NCBI RefSeq assembly: GCF_002936955.1
Contig: NZ_MPZM01000032.1
Span: forward strand, 1 to 35,885
Direction: 5' to 3'
Length of the DNA stretch: 35,885 nt
DNA from: Oceanisphaera arctica
Lineage (GTDB): Bacteria > Pseudomonadota > Gammaproteobacteria > Enterobacterales > Aeromonadaceae
The notes under the pieces were generated by a model. The model saw nothing but the letters and a program-made list of their open reading frames with translations. It had not been told where the DNA came from and ran no database searches. This document shows positions 32,700 through 35,885 of this stretch, in pieces. The position numbers and the translations under genes are program-made. Each line of letters opens with the position of its first letter. Position 1 is the first letter of the stretch.

Positions 32700-35288
32700 A
32701 TGAGTTATCAGGTCCTCGCCAGAAAATGGCGCCCCCGGCGTTTTGCCGATGTGGTGGGTCAGCAACATGTGCTGACCGCCCTGGTCAACGCCCTGTCACA
32801 GGGGCGCCTGCATCATGCCTATCTGTTCAGCGGCACCCGGGGGGTAGGCAAGACCTCCATCGCCCGGTTGCTGGCCAAGGCGCTGAATTGCGACACCGGC
32901 ATCACCCCCGAGCCTTGTGGCCAATGTGCCAGTTGTCTGGAAATAGAGCAGGGGCGCTTCATCGATCTGCTGGAGATTGATGCGGCCAGCCGTACCAAGG
33001 TGGAAGACACCCGCGAACTGCTGGACAACGTGCAGTATCAGCCGGCCCGGGGGCGCTTCAAGGTGTATCTGATCGATGAAGTGCACATGCTCTCTCGTCA
33101 CAGCTTCAATGCGCTGCTGAAAACCCTGGAAGAGCCGCCGCCGCACGTCAAATTTCTGCTGGCCACCACGGATCCGCAGAAGCTGCCGATCACTATTCTG
33201 TCTCGTTGTCTGCAGTTCCACCTGAAGAGTCTGGAGCCTGCGCTTATCGACGGTCAGCTGCATCATATTCTGCAGCAAGAGCAGCTCCCGTTCGAACCCG
33301 AGGCGACCGCCGCCCTGGCGCGCGCCGCCGATGGCAGCCTGCGTGATGCCCTGAGCCTGACCGATCAGGCGCTGGCTTTCGGCAACGGTGAAGTCAGGCT
33401 GGAGCTGGTCGAATCTATGCTGGGCAACCTCAACCGTAGCCAGTTACTGGCTCTGGTCGAGGCGGTGTTGGCCGGGGATGGTGAGGCCTTGCTGGCAAGC
33501 GTGGCCCAGCTGGCAGCCATGGGCCCGGATTACGATCAAATTCACAAAGAGCTGATTGGCTTCTGGCACCAGCTGGCCCTGGCGCAGGTGGTACCGGCGC
33601 CCCCGTCGCCTTATGCCGCCGAGCTCAATCGGCTGGCGCTGCTGGTGTCGGCCGAGCAAATACAGCTCTATTACCAGATTTGTCTGCAGGGCCGCAAAGA
33701 CCTGCCTTTCGCCCCCGATGGCCGCTCGGCGCTGGAAATGACGCTGTTGCGTACCCTGGCCTTTTGTCCCGAGGCGCCGGTTGCCACGACCTCCGGTGCT
33801 ACTGCTCCGCGAGTGGCTGTAGAGGGACCAGGAGCCACCGCCGCAAAAAAGCCTGAGCCGCCAACATCCGACACCGCTCCGCAAGACGCGATGGATGATG
33901 ATGCGATGGCGGCCAGATTGTGGCAGGAGCAGGACGAAATTCTGACCGAAGCGGGACGTCTGGGTCATGCTTCACAGCCACAGCCACAGCCACAGCCACA
34001 GCCACAGCCACAGCCACAGCCACAGGAGCAGAGCAGTGCTCCGCAGGCACCGGCGGTAGACGAAGCGGCCTTGCCTTCACTGACGTCTTCACTGACGCCT
34101 TCACCGGCATCATCATCGGCATCATCACCGGCGGCGTCGAACTCGGCAGCAGCTGCACCAGAGGCGAAGATAACGGCGGTAAACTCTCCGGCTGAACGGC
34201 CACCAGCGGCCGACGCTGCGATGCCGACTCCGGAAGCCGCCGTTCCTCTGGCTTCGGCGCCTGTGTCTGCGGTCGACACCGTCATCGACGAGGCGGCGGC
34301 CGACGTCGCTCGTATTCGTCGCCTGTTGCAAACCCGTAACCGGTTGCGCAGCCAGAGTCCGGAGAAAACTCAAGGCCCGGAGAAAACTGCGGTCGAGCCA
34401 GACCAGCCTGCCGCCAGAACCCTGTCTACGGTGCCGCCGACCAGATCCGCGCCCCCTGTTACCCCGGCCCTAATTACTCCGGCTTCAGTCAAGCCTGCTC
34501 CGAGCCAGGCTCAGCCGGATGGCTCGCCGATGTCTATGGTAGAGCAGGGCGGTGGCCATCCTGACTCTCGGGCCATGACCGGGGCAGAAGAATTGCCGCC
34601 GCTCGATGCCTATGAGGACATGCCCTGGGATGACGACGATACACCGCCCTGGCAGGACGAATCGGCCGTTCCCCGGTCAACGGGGGTGCCAACGGTCAAG
34701 CCGGTGGCAACCGTCACGCCGACGCCACCGATAAATCGCCCTGCCGTATTGCCACATCAGCAGGCGGTAACATCCGCCAAGGCCGCCAGCACACCGAGCA
34801 AGCCGGTATCGCCCCTGCCTCGGCCCGGCTCCTCCAGGATTCGGGCAACCGCAGCGCCGTCTCAACCTGGTCCCGAGCCCCTGAAGGCGGCGAGCCTCTT
34901 GTCCGAGGCCGAGGACGAATGGACCCGGCTGGTGGCACAACTGCCGCTGGGCGGTCTGCTGCGCCAGCTGGCAATGCACAGCACCCTGGAGCGTAACGAC
35001 ACCCGATGGCGGCTCTGGTTGCGCCCGGCGCACCGTCATCTGCTGACCGACAAGACCCGTCAGGAGCTTGAGGCGGCCATCAACGGCCAGCAGCCGGCGC
35101 CAGTCAGTTTGCAGGTAGAGATAGGCGAACAGGACGGAGAAACCCCGTTCGAGATCGAACAATTGCTGTATCAGGCGGCGACCGCACGCGCCAAAGATGA
35201 AATCGAGGCCGATGATGCGGTACAATTTTTCATATCGCGCTTCGCGGCGGTGCTCGACACCGACAGTATCGAGCCCATGGCGCTGTAG
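32700..35288 (+). CDS. dnaX: DNA polymerase III subunits tau/gamma
   Basis: Clamp-loader ATPase of the replicative polymerase. Walker A is GTRGVGKTS (45-53), zinc ligands are Cys64, 73, 76 and 79, Walker B is LIDEVH (124-129), and the sensor is ILSRC. Clamp-loader domains reach about residue 365. A long Pro/Ala/Ser-rich linker (about 366-735) follows, with a (Pro-Gln) run, the DnaB-contact-like LPPLDAYEDMPWDDDDTPPWQDE patch, and a C-terminal polymerase-binding domain (EDEWTRLVAQLPLGGLLRQLAMHSTLE to the end). At 862 residues it is much longer than E. coli tau (643) because of the linker. An A-AAA-AAG slippery site at 33845-33851 would yield a gamma form of 385 residues. Confidence 0.97.
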   Translation: MSYQVLARKWRPRRFADVVGQQHVLTALVNALSQGRLHHAYLFSGTRGVGKTSIARLLAKALNCDTGITPEPCGQCASCLEIEQGRFIDLLEIDAASRTKVEDTRELLDNVQYQPARGRFKVYLIDEVHMLSRHSFNALLKTLEEPPPHVKFLLATTDPQKLPITILSRCLQFHLKSLEPALIDGQLHHILQQEQLPFEPEATAALARAADGSLRDALSLTDQALAFGNGEVRLELVESMLGNLNRSQLLALVEAVLAGDGEALLASVAQLAAMGPDYDQIHKELIGFWHQLALAQVVPAPPSPYAAELNRLALLVSAEQIQLYYQICLQGRKDLPFAPDGRSALEMTLLRTLAFCPEAPVATTSGATAPRVAVEGPGATAAKKPEPPTSDTAPQDAMDDDAMAARLWQEQDEILTEAGRLGHASQPQPQPQPQPQPQPQPQEQSSAPQAPAVDEAALPSLTSSLTPSPASSSASSPAASNSAAAAPEAKITAVNSPAERPPAADAAMPTPEAAVPLASAPVSAVDTVIDEAAADVARIRRLLQTRNRLRSQSPEKTQGPEKTAVEPDQPAARTLSTVPPTRSAPPVTPALITPASVKPAPSQAQPDGSPMSMVEQGGGHPDSRAMTGAEELPPLDAYEDMPWDDDDTPPWQDESAVPRSTGVPTVKPVATVTPTPPINRPAVLPHQQAVTSAKAASTPSKPVSPLPRPGSSRIRATAAPSQPGPEPLKAASLLSEAEDEWTRLVAQLPLGGLLRQLAMHSTLERNDTRWRLWLRPAHRHLLTDKTRQELEAAINGQQPAPVSLQVEIGEQDGETPFEIEQLLYQAATARAKDEIEADDAVQFFISRFAAVLDTDSIEPMAL
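33830..33856 (+). promoter_or_regulatory. programmed -1 ribosomal frameshift site in dnaX
   Basis: AGGAG (33830-33834) acts as an internal Shine-Dalgarno-like stimulator ten bases before the heptamer A AAA AAG (33845-33851). After a -1 slip the ribosome reads GCC then TGA (33854-33856), ending gamma with Lys-Lys-Ala. E. coli dnaX uses the same heptamer with Lys-Lys-Glu-stop. No compact stem-loop is obvious just downstream; GCCGCCA (33857-33863 region) could pair with TGGCGGC (33908-33914) across a long loop. Confidence 0.82.
33973..34026 (+). repeat. hexanucleotide tandem repeat in dnaX linker (Pro-Gln run)
   Basis: Eight perfect CACAGC units plus a ninth ending in g encode an alternating Pro-Gln stretch. 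The unit is a multiple of three, so slippage changes linker length without breaking the frame. Confidence 0.9.
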
Positions 35289-35328
35289 CGTCGGGTTTTA
35301 TTTATCCATTAATCAAGAGTGAGCATGT

Positions 35329-35658
35329 ATGTTTGGTAAAGGTGGAATGGGCAATATCATGAAGCAGGCCCAGCAGATGCAGGAAAAAATGCAGAAGCTG
35401 CAAGAAGAGCTGGCCCAGCTGGAAGTTGTAGGCGAAGCCGGTGCCGGCATGGTTAAAGTCACCATGGCGGGCAGCCACTCGGTACGCCGTGTCGAGCTGG
35501 ACGAAAGCCTGCTGCAAGACGACAAGGAACTGCTTGAAGATCTGCTGGCCGCTGCGGTTAACGATGCCGTGCGCCGCGTAGAAGAGCAGAACAAGAGTCG
35601 CATGGGCGAACTGACCGGCGGCATGCAACTGCCCCCGGGCTTCAAGATGCCGTTTTAA
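35329..35658 (+). CDS. ybaB: YbaB/EbfC nucleoid-associated protein
   Basis: A 109-residue DNA-binding nucleoid protein, same length as the E. coli one. It has the usual [30 protein letters not shown] helical start, [26 protein letters not shown] core, and a Met/Gly/Pro-rich tail ([13 protein letters not shown]). It follows dnaX by 40 bases with its ATG at 35329 (GAGTGAG upstream). In relatives recR is next; here the sequence after the gene is a long tandem repeat and recR is not within the window. Confidence 0.96.
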   Translation: MFGKGGMGNIMKQAQQMQEKMQKLQEELAQLEVVGEAGAGMVKVTMAGSHSVRRVELDESLLQDDKELLEDLLAAAVNDAVRRVEEQNKSRMGELTGGMQLPPGFKMPF

Positions 35659-35670
35659 GCATTGAGCCAT

Positions 35671-35691
35671 AAGCTGGAAGCCGGAAGAAAA
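35671..35691. repeat. degenerate inverted copies of the heptanucleotide repeat
   Basis: AAGCTGGAAGCCGGAAGAAA is a degenerate reverse complement of three TTCTAGC units. As RNA it could pair, with G-U wobbles and one mismatch, with the start of the array at 35721-35739 around a 29-base loop, giving a large hairpin just after ybaB. Confidence 0.55.
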
Positions 35692-35723
35692 TATTTGACA
35701 GACGAGTCAGTCTTGCATGCTTT

Positions 35724-35885
35724 TTCTAGCTTCTAGCTTCTAGCTTCTAGCTTCTAGCTTCTAGCTTCTAGCTTCTAGCTTCTAGCTTCTAGCTTCTAGC
35801 TTCTAGCTTCTAGCTTCTAGCTTCTAGCTTCTAGCTTCTAGCTTCTAGCTTCTAGCTTCTAGCTTCTAGCTTCTAGCTTCTAGCT
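35724..35885. repeat. TTCTAGC heptanucleotide tandem array (continues past window)
   Basis: Twenty-three perfect head-to-tail copies of TTCTAGC (35724-35884) and the first base of the next, with no variant unit. Because seven is not a multiple of three and each unit holds TAG, every plus-strand frame is closed; it is non-coding. The array is cut by the window edge, so the true length is unknown and could also mark an assembly collapse. Confidence 0.95.

Noticed and set aside
35695-35723. TTGACA at 35695 as a -35 box driving transcription into the heptanucleotide array
   Set aside because: No acceptable -10 hexamer lies 16-18 bases downstream (tgcttt).
35724-35885. The TTCTAGC array as a coding repeat or phase-variation tract within a gene
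   Set aside because: Every plus-strand frame meets TAG within 21 bases and the array starts well after the ybaB stop.

Overview
The window looks like a chromosomal segment of a marine or estuarine gammaproteobacterium. The order ybaN-type DUF454 gene, apt, dnaX, ybaB is the enterobacterial/Aeromonadales arrangement, and GC content is moderately high with GC-rich third codon positions. My best guess is an Oceanimonas/Oceanisphaera/Zobellella-like organism; this is inferred from gene content only.

Layout. (1) 1-809: the 3' end of a 2-oxoacid dehydrogenase E2 gene with an apparent frameshift, overlapped by an acyl carrier protein gene. (2) 856-7472, all on the minus strand: gshA, a bestrophin-like channel, S-formylglutathione hydrolase, glutathione-dependent formaldehyde dehydrogenase, a small secreted two-Cys protein and an endonuclease/exonuclease/phosphatase-family membrane protein. 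A LysR regulator follows on the plus strand (7739-8608). Glutathione synthesis and glutathione-dependent formaldehyde oxidation sit together here. (3) 8609-15230: a catabolic island with a polar amino-acid-type ABC importer, a C45 amide hydrolase, a CMD-family protein, a class III aminotransferase and an RpiR regulator. It is bounded by two exact 34-bp direct repeats, one being the last 34 bp of the LysR gene, so it looks inserted. (4) 15265-25177: a second small secreted two-Cys protein, a VTT-membrane/disulfide-oxidoreductase fusion, an RND efflux pair, and a three-gene operon for a cytochrome c flanked by Cys-rich PCA repeats, a DUF6969-like protein and a patatin. (5) 25227-30045: an FAD amino-acid dehydrogenase, an NhaC-type transporter and an ornithine-cyclodeaminase-family enzyme, with a divergent AraC regulator. 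(6) 30176-35885: an SSS-family transporter, DUF454 protein, apt, dnaX (with a programmed -1 frameshift site), ybaB, and a perfect heptanucleotide tandem repeat running off the window.

The most striking system is regulatory. Four transcription units (small secreted protein at 15476, VTT-oxidoreductase at 17889, PCA-cytochrome operon at 22503, SSS transporter at 30176) each carry TGTAATAA-N15-CGACT at a promoter-like distance and in the right orientation. This fits the binding site of an extracytoplasmic-function sigma factor and suggests a scattered envelope, redox or metal-stress regulon. No sigma factor gene is in the window.
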